Shown here piece after piece: positions 36,241 through 48,469 of a stretch of 64,000 bases of DNA. The notes under the pieces were generated by a model. That model saw nothing but the letters and a program-made list of their open reading frames with translations, was not told the origin of the DNA and did no database searches. Within the stretch, counting starts at the first letter, position 1. Each line of letters starts with the position of its first letter. Origin of the DNA: Gnetum montanum (lineage: Eukaryota; Streptophyta; Gnetopsida; Gnetales; Gnetaceae). The DNA is taken from the NCBI GenBank assembly GCA_015680685.1, contig MNCI01000958.1, positions 62,001 through 126,000 of the forward strand. Direction: 5' to 3'. The position numbers and the translations under genes are program-made.

Positions 36241-36419
36241 GTGTAGGGGTACTCGCTGCTCATCATTAGCATCATTTCCAGGGATTCTTTTTGTTTAAAA
36301 CATGCATTATCTAGGTTTAGTAAACATCATTAACATTGTTGGATGAACCCTAAGGTCAAAATCATTCTCACAATAAATATAATCACATAAGCACACTGAT
36401 ATTTTATTTTTATTGTAAA

Positions 36420-38860
36420 ATGTCTTCTTCTCATAGGCGTGATGATACCAAACCACCAGTCCCTTAAGAATGTAAGGTGGTGTATCCTCATCTAGATGAA
36501 TATGTGCGTGATTTCACCTTCATCCTACATCGAGATGAATAACTATGATGACAAGATATGAAAGGCAACATTGTAATGCCTCTTGATTGATTTGTGCTAA
36601 TGATGCTACTTCAAACTCTTAGGAGATTAAGCATTGAAGATCTTCAAGATGAGTACATTAGGCATGATTATGACTATTGGGAATACCATCGCACTAAAAC
36701 ATAGTGCATGAGAGATCAACACCAAGAGAAGCACTATGAAATTATGAAGGGGAAACTGTTCACCAATACCTTATTCCTACTTAACCAAAAAGACAATGAG
36801 GACCCTTCCTCTAGGGTTTCTTAACATGAAGGTTCTCCACCCCTAGTTCTTAGTGATGGGGTTATAGCCTTGAATCTGTAGTCCACTATCAATAATCCAA
36901 GTTCAGGTAAAAAAGGAAGTCAAGGCAGTGGCCTAGGCAAGCATCAAGATGATAAGAAAATTGATGAACATGGTTGTGACAACCATAGAGGAGTTGGTAG
37001 ACACCATGGTGGTGATAATCCTCCTCCCTCTTTTCCCTCTCCATTTGCATCATTTACTTTCTCTTCTAATTCTAACAAACACTGTAGAAAGGACAATTGG
37101 GATGAAGGGGAACAGCAAAGCAACAATGATGATTGCCAAGCCCACCATGAACAAAGGGGTAGCAAAGGGCATCATTGACATTATCGAAATAATGATGATG
37201 ATGAGCCTTTTCTAGCAACTCAAAGCATGCTACATATTGTAGAGGCCATAAAAATTCCAACCAACCATGTGAAGGATAGTTGGATAGACTACTTGATATG
37301 AACAATATTCCCAGATTTGAGGGGGGATATAACTCTAATTCACAAACACATCTTCAAGCTGTTCATGATGCCTATGCCTTAAAAAATATTGAAAATGATT
37401 GGCAAAGATTAAAGCTATTTTCCAAGACACTCATCAAGAAAGCAGAAAGCTCGACTGGTCCTTGCAGTTGAAATCCATCCACAGGTGGAGTACAATGCTA
37501 GAGTTATTTAATGATAAATATCAAACATACTCCAGATTATCTAATCTAAGAAGGTAGATCAAAGGATGGAAGCAAGAAAATCATAAACCCTTGGATGCCA
37601 CCATGGGTAGATACTATTCTCTCATACACTGGTGCCTTGGCCATGTTTATTCTCAATAGGAACTTCGCCATATCATAGATGGACTTAGATTAGAAACGAG
37701 AAGAACTCTTGGGTTCTATGCCCAAGGAAGACTATCAAAACTTAGAGCCCATTAGATTTAAAGGCTAATTGAGTAGGTAGCAAAAGAAGAAGGAGAATTA
37801 AAGAAATTGAAAAGTACTGAAGAATACAATATAGATCCTTCCATCAAAAAGAGCAAGTTTCGATTTTGTGACAATGAAGATAAGTCACCTCTTGATAAGG
37901 TGGTGAACAAAAAGACCTTGTCAATTAAAAAAATTATGTTTGAAATTTTATCCAAGATAGATAAAATGTGGAATTCATTAGATAAAAAATTCCAAACTAC
38001 TTTAAAAATCATCAAAGAATCAAGAGATTAAAGTAGTGATCATGACTGTAAGAGGTGAAAAGAAGCTCAACATGCCTACCAAAGGGGTAAGGGCAAGATA
38101 GCTGCAATAGAGGGCATCAGAAAAATTGAATTAGATGATGATGTTGGGTGTGACACCTGCTAATATGAACATCCTAAGGGATGTTGCCCATTGTACCACA
38201 ATTATAGGAGTCTAGGGTGTATGCTTTGAATCCACAACTAGCAAAAAGACAAACACCTAGAAGATTGCCTTATCCTCAAGGTAATCCCAAATAGTTCCAT
38301 TAGCAACAACAATATTATCCAAGTGGAAGTCCACCAAAACTATATGAGTAATATCGACAGTGGCACCAACCATAGTCATGTGGGATGCTACCACCAAGGT
38401 AGCAGTACGCTTACAGGAAACCAGATCCATATGGGTATTACATTCACCAACCCCTGTCTCCACATGACTCTTCCAATCACATTTCTCCTTTCCAACATCA
38501 CTACTACCCTCTAGAATACTACAAAGCTCATTCTCCACATTCCAGGAGGGATACCACATTTTATCCTTATCCTCCTCTTGTTCCTGCACCTATTCCTCCA
38601 TCCTCAACATGGCTACTACCTACTCCATCCATGCAAGGTGAACTTGCATCCCAACCGCAGCAATGTAATGCTACCAAGGCCATCAATCCACAATCAGTTC
38701 ATCAACCAAGGGGTTTAGAACCTCATGCTCATAAAAGACCATTCTTCTAAACCAATAGTCCTATTAAGCCCTCATAGACTCAAGTGACTAGTCACCCTAC
38801 TCCTACCTCATCCTCTACAAACCATTCCATCAGGTCCCTTTCAAACCAAATGCCATCTAA
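36420..38860 (+). pseudogene. gag: Copy B gag
   Basis: Starts ATG 36420 (MSS-R), as in the minus copy and D. Parallels copy A from 36770 on. The gag core at 37493-37740 reads LELFNDKYQTYSRLSNLRR, a stop, then KPLDATMGRYYSLIH and GLRLETRRTLGFYAQGRLSK. A Lys/Glu-rich segment (37800-38028) reads EYNIDPSIKKSKFRFCDNED and later DKMWNSLDKKFQTTLKII. A Pro/Gln/Tyr-rich tail follows. Stops at many CAG/CAA positions. Confidence 0.78.
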
Positions 38861-39400
38861 AATCCAAATTTTTATGCTTACTCATGTTGTATCTAGTTGG
38901 ATCTTGGCTAATAACCTTCCTAAGAAATTAGCTAATCCTAGGAGTCCTCTTATCTATTTACAGATTATTGGGAATGAACCATGTAAAGCTCTTCTTGATT
39001 TAGGTTCTGGTGTGAACTAGATTTCTCATGAGATGTATACTACCTAGAACCTACCGCATCTCAAGAAGAGCAATATCAAATTAGAATTGATGAACTCATC
39101 CATCACTGTTCCAGTGGGATTGGTTAAAGACATTATGACCAATATTAGTGGGTGGTCTTATCCTGCCAATTTCTTAGTTATCAAGGTTGAGAACTATAAA
39201 GGGAACTTCCTAATCATTATGGAAATGGCATGGCTAAGCACTATTATGCAAGAATGGGCATCAAAGATCTTTCCCTAGAGATATCTAAGGAAAATGCATT
39301 TGGAAAGATTAAGAAGAGACAAGTTCCATGTGTTGCGTACAATGATATAAGGTGTAATTACATGCAAAAACTCTGCTACATGAAATAAGCAAGCAGTGTC
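38861..39400 (+). pseudogene. Copy B aspartic protease
   Basis: MLTHVVSSWILANNLPKKLA, then SPLIYLQIIGNEPCKALLDL and GSGVN with a TAG directly after, KSNIKLELMNSSITVPVGLV, and IIMEMAWLST where the usual GR of I-x-GR-x-W-L is EM. The catalytic DLG triad is intact but the C-terminal motif is damaged. Confidence 0.8.
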
Positions 39401-41130
39401 TTGGGCTTATGTTATGCCTAGGACTCTAGGCAAGTAGTGTGCACATGAAGCATATATTCAAATGTGTCTATATGCAACAATCACAAAACAAAAGGACACC
39501 CAGTGATTAACTGCTAATTCTAACAATAGCACAATGTGCATGGAACCTATTGAGAGCCTAACATGCACTTATGTCATAAGCATGAATGAAGTAGAGCAAG
39601 TTCATCACCAACTCTCTAATAATGAAAATGATGATACCAATTGGGGACAGTTGGAGATCCCTAAGAATTTTAAACAAGAGCCCCTAGAGTTGAAAAATCT
39701 ACCTACTAGCCTAGAATATGCATTCTTAAAAAATGGCAAGCCAGTCATACTTAATGCTAAACTTGCTCATGAGTAGAAAGCAAACTATTGAACGTGGTCA
39801 ATAGATGGTCAATAGCCTTTGCTTAGTCATATCCTACACTCACGAGCATTGATCTATAGATATGCCAGTACCACATTCACATGGATCCTTCCATGAAGAC
39901 AAGGAGCCAACCACAATAATGATTGAACCCAAAATTGAAGTAAATCGTCAAAGAGGAGATTGAGAAACTCCTTAAGGTAGGGTTCATCTACCCCATTTTG
40001 AATAGCGAGTGGGTCAATCCACTCATGATAGTGCCAAACAGAGGTGGTAAATGGTGGGTTTGTATCAACTTTAGGCTATTAAACATGGCAACATTCAAAG
40101 ATCATTTTCTGTTGTCATTTGTTGATTAGGTTTTGGACACCATATCTAGGCATTGCTATTACAATTTTCTATATGGTTATATTGGCTATAACCAAATCTA
40201 AATTACACTGGAAGACTAGGCCAAAACAACATTCACAAGTCCCTCGGGAACCTTTGCATATCGCAAGATGCATTTTGGTCTATGTAATGCTCCTACCACT
40301 TTCCAACACCTAGTCTTAAGCATCTTTCAATAACAAATCGATAGCAGAGTGAAGGTTTTTATGGATGACTTCTTCACTTATGGTGCTACATTCCACTAAA
40401 AAGATGTGTGGAAACAAACTTGTGGTCAATTAGCAAAAGAGCCATCTTATAGTTCAAGAAGGCATTGTATTGGGATGCAAAATTTTTGTAGGAAGGGATC
40501 AAGGTAGAGCCTAAAAAGATAGGGATCATTCAAGGAATCACTCATCAACCAAAAACTATAAAAGATGTTTAGTCATTCTTTGGACACACTAGCTACTATT
40601 GGCAATTTATAAAAAATTTCTCTAAGATTACAAAACCATTGGTCAAGCCAACAAAGAAAGATGCTCCCTTCATCTAGACCAAGGAATGTAAAAATGCATT
40701 TCAAAGCCTCAAGCAGAAGCTCGTAGAGACCCCAATTCTACAAGCACTTGACTAGTCTAGACCATCCCATATCATGATGAATGCATTTAACTATGCCTTA
40801 GGAGCCATGATTATACAATTGGAAAATAAGAAGCATCCATATTACATCCACTACACAGGTCAAAGCATTGTGTGTGCACAGGTGAACTACACCACCACAG
40901 AAAAAGAATTGATGGCAGTGGTGTTTGTTCTAGAGAAGCTTAAGCACTATGTGCTTGGATATAAACTGTTTATGCACACAAACCATAGTGACATTCACTT
41001 TCTCATGAACAAGCCAATGGTGAGGCCTCATGTCATATGATGGCTGGTGATCCTATAGGAATTTAATCTCATAATGGTAGATCAAAAGAGAATTGAGAAT
41101 GTGGTCATTGACCACTTGTCTTAATTGCAA
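39401..41130 (+). pseudogene. Copy B reverse transcriptase and RNase H
   Basis: Linker LEIPKNFKQEPLELKNLPTS (39655) then RT: GFIYPILNSEWVNPLMIVP, GGKWWVCINFRLLNMATFKD (40050), a CYYNFLYGYIGYNQI box, SPSGTFAYRKMHFGLCNAPT, and VFMDDFFTYGATF (40362), catalytic DD kept. RNase H (40730-41110): MMNAFNYALGAMI, where the first catalytic Asp (MMDAS in copy A) is Asn, then YYIHYTGQSI, TTTEKELMAVVFVLEKLKHY and HTNHSDIHFLMNKP. Less decayed than copy A, yet with about six stops. Confidence 0.87.
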
Positions 41131-41199
41131 TGGGACAACAAAGAGGAGGAAAGCTCACTACTTAATCTATTTTCTAATGAACTTCTCTTTGCTAGTGCA

Positions 41200-42465
41200 A
41201 TAAATGAATAAATGCCCAAAGAACCAAAATGGTATGATGGCATCCTCACTTATCTCCTCACTCAGGAGATGCCACAAGATCTGAACCACAAGAATAAACA
41301 ACAATTTCTTCATCAGGCTAAGAACTTTATGGAAATCAACAGACATCTTTACAAGGTGTGTATCGATGACCTAATTTATTGGTGTGTACCTAATGTAGAT
41401 CAATTGCACATTCTCTATGATTCTCATGAGGGTCTTTGTGGGGGCCACTATGCTAAGAGATGCATGGCCATAAAAGTCTTGATGGCAAGACACTTTTAGC
41501 CCATAATCTTTAGGGATGCCCACCAATTTGTCCAATCTTGTAAGTGTTGTCAACAAAATTATGGGATGACCACACATATGGAGGATCCTAAATAGTGAAT
41601 TCAACCACTAGAGCCCTTTGACATATGGGGCATAGATTTCATGGATCCCATCACACCCATGTATAATGGGAAGGTATATATAATCATTGTCATTGACTAC
41701 TATACCAAATGAGCAAAAGCAACAACCTTCATCGACTATACATCATCCACTGGTGCTTAATTTGTATAACAAAATGTTGTGAATAGGTTTGGGGTGCCAC
41801 GTGCATTGATTTTTAACAATGAAACCCATTTTACAAGTGCTACTTTTCAAAAACCTATGCAACACTTGGGATTTGAACATAAACTAACAACACCTTATCA
41901 CTCCCAAGCCAATGGTTAAGTAAAGGTAACTAACAGGGATATCACAAAGATTCTAACAAGAACTATTAGCAAATATAGGAAAGATGGGAGCATAAAAATC
42001 AATGATGTCCTTGTGGCCTACCACTCAACATGGAAACTCCCTATTGGCTACTCTCCTTACAAGTTGGTGTACGGAAAACTTACAATGCTTCCAATTCAAT
42101 CTAAGCTCCATACACTCTCAACAGCCTATGACCTAGATCTTAACCTCAGTCTAACACAAAAAAAAAAGATTGATCAAATTAAATGTGCTAGATGAAAATC
42201 GATTAGTAGCCCTATCCTTGAATGAAGTGCATAAGGCATTCAACAAACAATGTCATGACCTTAGGATACATAAAGAGAAATTTCAACCAATAAGGTTTCC
42301 TACTAGAACCCCACAGAGGTACCTCAACAAACTAAGTTCCAAATATTGTGGGAGGGGCCTTATATAATTTTTGAAATGTTTTCTTCTAGGTCATGATCAT
42401 ATACAAACCTAAAAGTCCAAACAATAAGCAATTTGTCAACATCCAATAGATAAAGCCTTTCCATG
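41200..42465 (+). pseudogene. Copy B integrase
   Basis: Zinc domain HEGLCGGHYAKR, then SCKCCQQ gives an intact HHCC set (41430-41555). Core: WGIDFMDPITP (41625), VDYYTK, ALIFNNETHFTSATF (second Asp changed to Asn), YHSQANG, stop, KVTNRDITKILTR (Glu changed to Asp). C-terminal part: GYSPYKLVYGKL at 42050, ENRLVALSLNEVHKAF at 42186. Two of the three catalytic acids are altered, so it would be inactive even without stops. Confidence 0.85.
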
Positions 42466-44619
42466 AACCTAAGTAAGCCAATGTAATAAATACCTCAACG
42501 GATGAACAACCATGCTCAATTTTTCAAATCTCCTTCTTTCAACTCAGTCATAGGGGACATCGCCATCCATGCTAATCATATATGTGGCTCCTCAATTTTT
42601 CTATTTTTTGTTTTACACATTTTTGTCTTTGCAAATTATTTATTTTACACCTTTTTAATTTTTAAAAACATTTTCCAATTTTACACCATTTTTTTTACAC
42701 CATCATTAGTACATTTAAATTTTTCTTGAATATTTTACAATTTCTTATATATTTTACTTTATTTTAGTGTGATTTTCTAATTTTTATTAATAAATGTGCT
42801 TTGTGCCAATAGGACACATTGGTGCTGTAGCTATTATTAATGGTGGTTTTTGCTTAATGTTTTGTTTGCTGATGTCTGGTTTCTATTTTTATATTTTTAT
42901 ACCAATGGCTAAGACATTGTTCCTTTTTTATGGAATAGGTAGTGAGTCCATGACATTTTCCCATCCATAAACTCTATGGTTTTCCTTGTTTTGGAAGTCC
43001 CTTTCATTAAATAAACTTTTAATAAATTTATGACCTTGGTAGTTTCTAGAATTGGAAAGGATTCAAAGGTTTGCATAGGGTGTGACTTTAAAAGGACTCA
43101 ATACTCTTTGTACTCTTCTACTTACTTAGGTGCATGAGTGTTTTCATGGATCTCTTACTGCTCCATGTCAACCAATAACAAGAAGTTGAATAAGTCTTTG
43201 CATGGTGTGGTTCCCATCTAAAAAGAAAAAAAAAAGGAAGAAAAAAAAATATAATAAAACAAAAGGAAAGAAAAAAAACATGATGGGAATTCAAAGCACA
43301 CCTCTTAAACAAATAAATGTGCTACAAGCACTGGTTATGGAACTAAAAAGACATGTTACCCATGCTTGAAGGTCCCCTCTAACTAAGACCCTCTCTCACT
43401 TCCTACTTCTCTTTTCTTCTCTTTATGGAATGGTGGTTGTCCTATGGGAGCACTCTCATGTCTTGAGGTGTTGGATCAATCTTAGAGTAGCGATGCAAAG
43501 TCACTGAAAGCAGTTGGTTTTGGTTTGGACTAAGGATGGATCTTCTCAAGCCATTTAAACACAAATCCACAAGGGGCTTCTTATGACCTTGATTCAAAAT
43601 TCCATTCCACCTTCTCTGTCATCCATCCATGCTACCCGTAACTCACCTCATTGTCGATGTTCATGTTCTTGTTTGATGTCTTTGTCTAACGTACTTGAAT
43701 TCTTTAGTAGAACCTTCCAAGTTTTGATCCTTAACTTTCATCAATCATTAATTGCCTATGGGGCCCATGGACTTCTTAGGTTGAGGTTATGTAAGGGCAT
43801 GTGCCTACTATGGGAAGGACCCACTTGCATATCTCTTGGTTGGGTTTGTTAAGCACCTTATCCTTAGGTATTCTTGTAATCAGAATCTTTCACACATCCA
43901 TCTTCTACATCCAACCATGTGCTCCTTTACATACTTCTTTAATTCACACACTCTCCATCAAATTTTGGAATTTTTGATCTTTCAAAGACCCTCTTCAATG
44001 ATATCATCATATTCTTGGCATTTCTAGGACTCCATGGACCCTAAATTCATTTAAAAATTCCTTGTATTTTTTGAAATATTCAAAATTAAAAATTTTGTTT
44101 ATGGACCCCATAAATGGATTCCCATCAACAAAGCCTATGTGTATATAAGGCCCATATACGCAACCCCATTGATGTAGTGCAAAAATACTATAAATATTCA
44201 TGATCCTCCATAGAAATTTTTACATTTTCTCATAAACGCTAAGGAAGTTTTTCAAATTTTCAAAGCCCATAACTTTCTAATCGTTTATCCAAATCACTCC
44301 ATTCTTTGACCTTGTAGCTCCCAAAGGTAAGCACTTAGTCATGGGGGCCATAAATGTGCCATTTTTGACAAAAAAAATTTCACCATTTTTCTAACTTCCA
44401 TAAAGGTTTAACTAAGAAATCAACATTTAAACACCAAATTATAAAAGTTAAATACTTCCAATGAGCTCCAATGACACTTATAATAAAAATTAATTAAGAA
44501 AATAATCAATCTACCATGATCCAACTGTAGCTAAGTGTAACTAACTAACAAGATAAGGTATTCAAATATTCAAAGTTACACATTATATCTACTAATCCAT
44601 GAGTATGTTGTGATTGTAG
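42466..44619 (+). other. Copy B post-integrase leader (possible intron)
   Basis: Noncoding; T-rich repeats of a TTTTACACC/ATTTTTG unit at 42600-42720, an A/G-rich run at 43218-43290, and blocks shared with copies A and C. It ends TTGTGATTGTAG directly before ATGGCACC, a good splice-acceptor context. Confidence 0.6.
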
Positions 44620-47400
44620 ATGGCACCAAAAGGCAAACACACGTAGGAAGGAGGATCATCTCAACCAAGGAAAAAATGGCTAAGAACATAAAGGGGCCAA
44701 GAATGGGCCGAGGAAGAACCAATGACAACCTATGCAATGAGACCTCCTAGGGAAGAGGCTAAAGTGGAATCCATTTGTTAGATTCCAGAACTAGCAACAG
44801 CAACAAAACATTCCCACCGAGATGAGGCATCAGCTCAACAAGCAAACCTTCAGGTGACCTTAATGAAGCCCTGCCTAAATCAAATCAAGTCAAGGAAGGT
44901 CCAAAGATGATGCTCCAAGAGTTAAACTTTGGCTCTTTCTTGAAGCAAGCACCTAAAGAGGTACAAGACCAACTGAAGAGCTCTCCCATGTGGCTAATTA
45001 TTACTTCTAGTAAGGAGTGGTATATGGGAGAGACGTTCTTATTTTGGAATAACAGGAAAACTAGTTCAATAGTCAAAATTAAAATATTTCAGTTTCCTAC
45101 TCAATGCAAGCCATTATAGGGGTACTTGGGTTGCCTAAAACTAGGATGAATCTCATTGCAATTCCAATGTAGGTGGAGCCCAACACCAAAAAGGAATGGG
45201 TTTAGCACTGTTATGGTGTCAACCATAAGAAGTACGACACACTCACACTAGTAGAAAGAATTCACTGCAAGATTGTGACCTTTCACCTAAACCCCATGGT
45301 GAGGCCCAACAAGATCATTGCTTTTTCTACTTGTGCATGTGCCGCTCTAAGTGGGAGATTCCTCATCAATCTTCCATACCTAATCTATCTAGAGATAGAG
45401 AAGAAATTTAAGGAGAATGAACATGGAAGGAAGACATTTCCCTTCCCATTCCTCATCAAAAAACTATGTCAAATGGGAGGAATAGTCTGCTATATGAATG
45501 ATGCTATCTAACGTGCTTCAATCGCTAATTGGGTAGAGATGATGAAGGATGAAACACCTGCAACAACCATTCAAGAAGAGGATCAATAACCACCACCTTC
45601 ACCTACCACTTAGAAAACTGTGTTGGACATTGCTACAACATCTCAACAGTTGTGTGATTACCAACAACAGCTCTTGAGGAAGCAAGAGTAATGAGCAGGC
45701 ACAACTAGTGAGGACCCATTTGTGTATTAGCTAGTGATGAATCACCTAAATGAGGTAGCCAAAATAGTTAGCTTGATGGGAGGAGGTGGATCCATTTTCC
45801 CTACCCAACGAATGCACTTGTCCACAAGGTTAAATCCTAGTACCAAAGAGGTAATAATATCTTTCTCAAAATAGTAGCCACTCCCAAAGATTTCTAGGAA
45901 TGTCGTGACCTTCTTGGTATGCTTGGAGAAGAGTGAGGGGGCAACAGTATTGGTGATGCAGCACTAGGAATAAGAAATCATGGCAAAGGTGGTTACTAAC
46001 AGAATTGCGGAAATATTCAATGCACCAATGGTGTTTGTACCAAATGTCACTACACTTAAAGATGTGCAAACATTCTCAGGGATCATAAATGACAAATTAA
46101 GTGCAACATAGCATGAATAATTGCTGGAACGATTGTGGGAACCAGGCAACCACTTCCAGATGTCTTTGATCTTCTAGATACTATTACTGTAACATTATTT
46201 GGAAGGGTAACTCAAAATAACCAAGGAACTGAATGAACGCTTGGCTACTGAAGTTGTTGAATTAAGAGCCTAGATTGCTTACTCTGCATTTCTCAACCTA
46301 GCATTGATAAGAGATGAAGCTCTTGAACAACTTCACACCAGGCTAAAAGGGGTTGAGGGTGTGATGGAGATGGCAATGTTCTACCAATCCTAGGTAGAGA
46401 CCACCCAACATAAGATTCAAAAGGCCTTGGATCTAACCCACTAGGAGAATGTGTAGCTAATCATAGAAAACCATCACTTGCGAAATTTTGATGCGCATAA
46501 ACAATAGTTGATCGATTTTATCTATCAATAGCAAGAGTAACTAGCCAGAGCAAACATAGAGTTAAGGAGATTAGTAGCTAAGAACAAAAACCTATCCATG
46601 GAGGAGGTCCGTGTGCTTCACCAGAAGACTACAATACAGGTAGCTGCCTAGAAATCAAAGATTATCAAATTCGACAAAGTTAAGGATCATTACAAAGACT
46701 AGGTCAACTTACAAAAAGAATTAAATGAAAAACATATCTAAGTGTGAATTATAACAGCTAATCATTAATGGGATTGAGTAGTACAGTAAAGTAAAAATTC
46801 ACTTGAAGGAGTTGCAAATAGAGAAAATGACTAAATACATGAAGTTGGCCAATCTTAGGTACGTGAACCTAGCTAGGTTGACTACCAAATGGTCATGGTC
46901 AGAATTGGAAAAGAAGGTGGCCAGCTCATACTTGTTGTATGAGGCTAAGTTCAAGCACCACAAGGACACCAAGTAAAATCTTGCAATGGAAAACATTGAA
47001 GTTGAGGTTCTCAAGGGCAAATACACTAATCAGAGATCTACTACATAGAACCTAGCCAAAAGTATAAATTTCTACTAAGAGCTGCAAAACACAATGAGGG
47101 CATTCAATGTTGAAAGCAAATAATTCATTATTAGGTTTGTCAACGTCAAGGAGTTGTTCCCAGTAATGCCTTGTTTGTGATATATCCCCATTTTAGCCCA
47201 CATTGGTGATGCTATGTGGACTGTGAATGATCCCCAGAGCAAGGAGAAGATGAAGGCATTACTGAATACCTTTCACCTTCCACCAGAGTTTGTAGTCACA
47301 GTAGGACAACCATAGCTGCCTCAACCACCGCACACATCCAAAGCTGGTGAATGTCCTTTAGAACCATAGGAGCCTCCACTACTTAGGACTATTTGATCTT
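44620..47400 (+). pseudogene. Copy B third ORF (env-position protein)
   Basis: Begins ATGGCACCAAAAGG. Readable pieces are MMLQELNFGSFLKQAPKEVQ (44907), WLIITSSKEWYMGETFLFW, YGVNHKKYDTLTL (45215), VTFHLNPMVRPNKIIAFST (45270), and a long Lys/Glu/Gln-rich, coiled-coil-like middle (46200-46750). The C-terminal FVNVKELFPVMPCL (about 47135) and HLPPEF are followed by Pro-rich text. It corresponds region by region to copy C 10282-13860. Function unknown; no signal peptide or clear membrane helix found. Frame broken many times. Confidence 0.65.
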
Positions 47401-47630
47401 CTCAACCATCTTCATGCTATCAAAGGATGTGCTACCTAGTGTTAAGTAGTCATGTCATGGTGTTTAATTTTGTGTCATCAACACCATAATTTTTGTAATG
47501 TGTTGATTTGTACACTCAGGCACTCAAATTTGTTATTTCAGTTATTATGTTAAAAGTCATTCAATAATCCCATACCTTCCCAATTTTGTAAAGGAACTCG
47601 AGGATGAGTTTTCATTCAATCGTGGGAGTA

Positions 47631-48469
47631 TAACGAAGCATCAAAGTGTCATGTTGATGAGCCCCCATTGACGTGGCCTCATCGATAGGTCGCCATCGAC
47701 GTAGCTCCATAATAAATTCTATAAATACAGACTCGCCAGCCATGTTTATGGGAGGTAAAAGTCATAGTTGTAGTAGAGCTCTTGTAGTTTTATCATTTTA
47801 GAGTTAGACTATTTCTTTGAGTGTGTACAGCATGAGTCAAAAAGTGTACAAATCTTTATTTGAGCACTGATGTACCTAACCACACTAGTGTGAATAACAA
47901 TAAAGACAAGCCTTTTAATCAAACCTTGCAACACTTGGAATAGATTAATGACTTATTTTTTTCATTTACTATTTTCATTAATTAAGCTAAACTAGACTTC
48001 AATTGATTAATTAATTAATTAAGCTAAATAGATTAAACACATAAGTACACCTGCTTCAAGCATAACATACAACACTTGGTAATCCTAGCAACACTTAATG
48101 CTTGGTAGCCTAGTAGTGTTGTATGCCTTTAGGATATGTAGGAAAAGTGGGACCAAATACTTATGTTAGGATTAGTTAGAGATTAATTAATTTATTATAT
48201 TAAATTAGTTATTAAATTACTTCATCTCTCTATTTTAAGCACTAGGAACATAAAACATAAAATAATAAAAATCATATACCTCAATTACACTTAACCATAC
48301 CTTTGTACATCACAAGTATAACTAGAAAGACAACAAATGACTATTAGGGCAAGTTTACTTCCTAGAGGCTAGTGTACCGAAAGACATAGAGTCCATGGAA
48401 TTCGATCAAATTACACGTGAACGCTTAGTGATTCGTATGGTTGAGCGTAGGCCTACTTTCCACTCATCA
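47631..48469 (+). repeat. Copy B 3' LTR
   Basis: 839 bp, beginning TAACGAAGCATC (TGATGAAGCATC in the 5' LTR, so the terminal TG is mutated) and ending CCACTCATCA. Purine tract CGTGGGAG at 47621-47628. U3 has fewer TTGACGTGGCC-type modules than the 5' LTR. TATA box 47719-47727, AATAAAGACAAGCC block at 47900. Confidence 0.87.

Larger units (their letters stand above)
30117..36265 (+). repeat. Copy B 5' LTR, split by hAT insertion
   Basis: LTR parts are 30117-31043 and 36241-36265. It begins TGATGAAGCATC and ends GCTCATCA. U3 carries several copies of a module like TGTTGACATGGCCTCATTGA (30125-30245), more than in the 3' LTR, so this LTR is about 110 bp longer. TATA box 30299-30307, AATAAAGATGAGCC block at 30480. 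A decayed primer site (TTAGCATCATTTCCAGGG) follows at 36266. Confidence 0.85.
30117..48469 (+). mobile_element. Athila-like copy B, full length with nested hAT
   Basis: Spans 18.35 kb; without the hAT insert, about 13.2 kb, the size known for Athila elements. Order: 5' LTR, decayed primer site, gag, protease, RT-RNase H, integrase, long leader, third ORF, purine tract, 3' LTR. Flanks are CCCAT (30112-30116) and CCCAC (48470-48474), a 5-bp target duplication with one later change. All ORFs are broken. Confidence 0.85.

Noticed and set aside
44620-47400. True envelope glycoprotein
   Set aside because: Position fits Athila env-like ORFs, but no signal peptide, clear membrane helix or cleavage site is visible, so only a position-based name is used.
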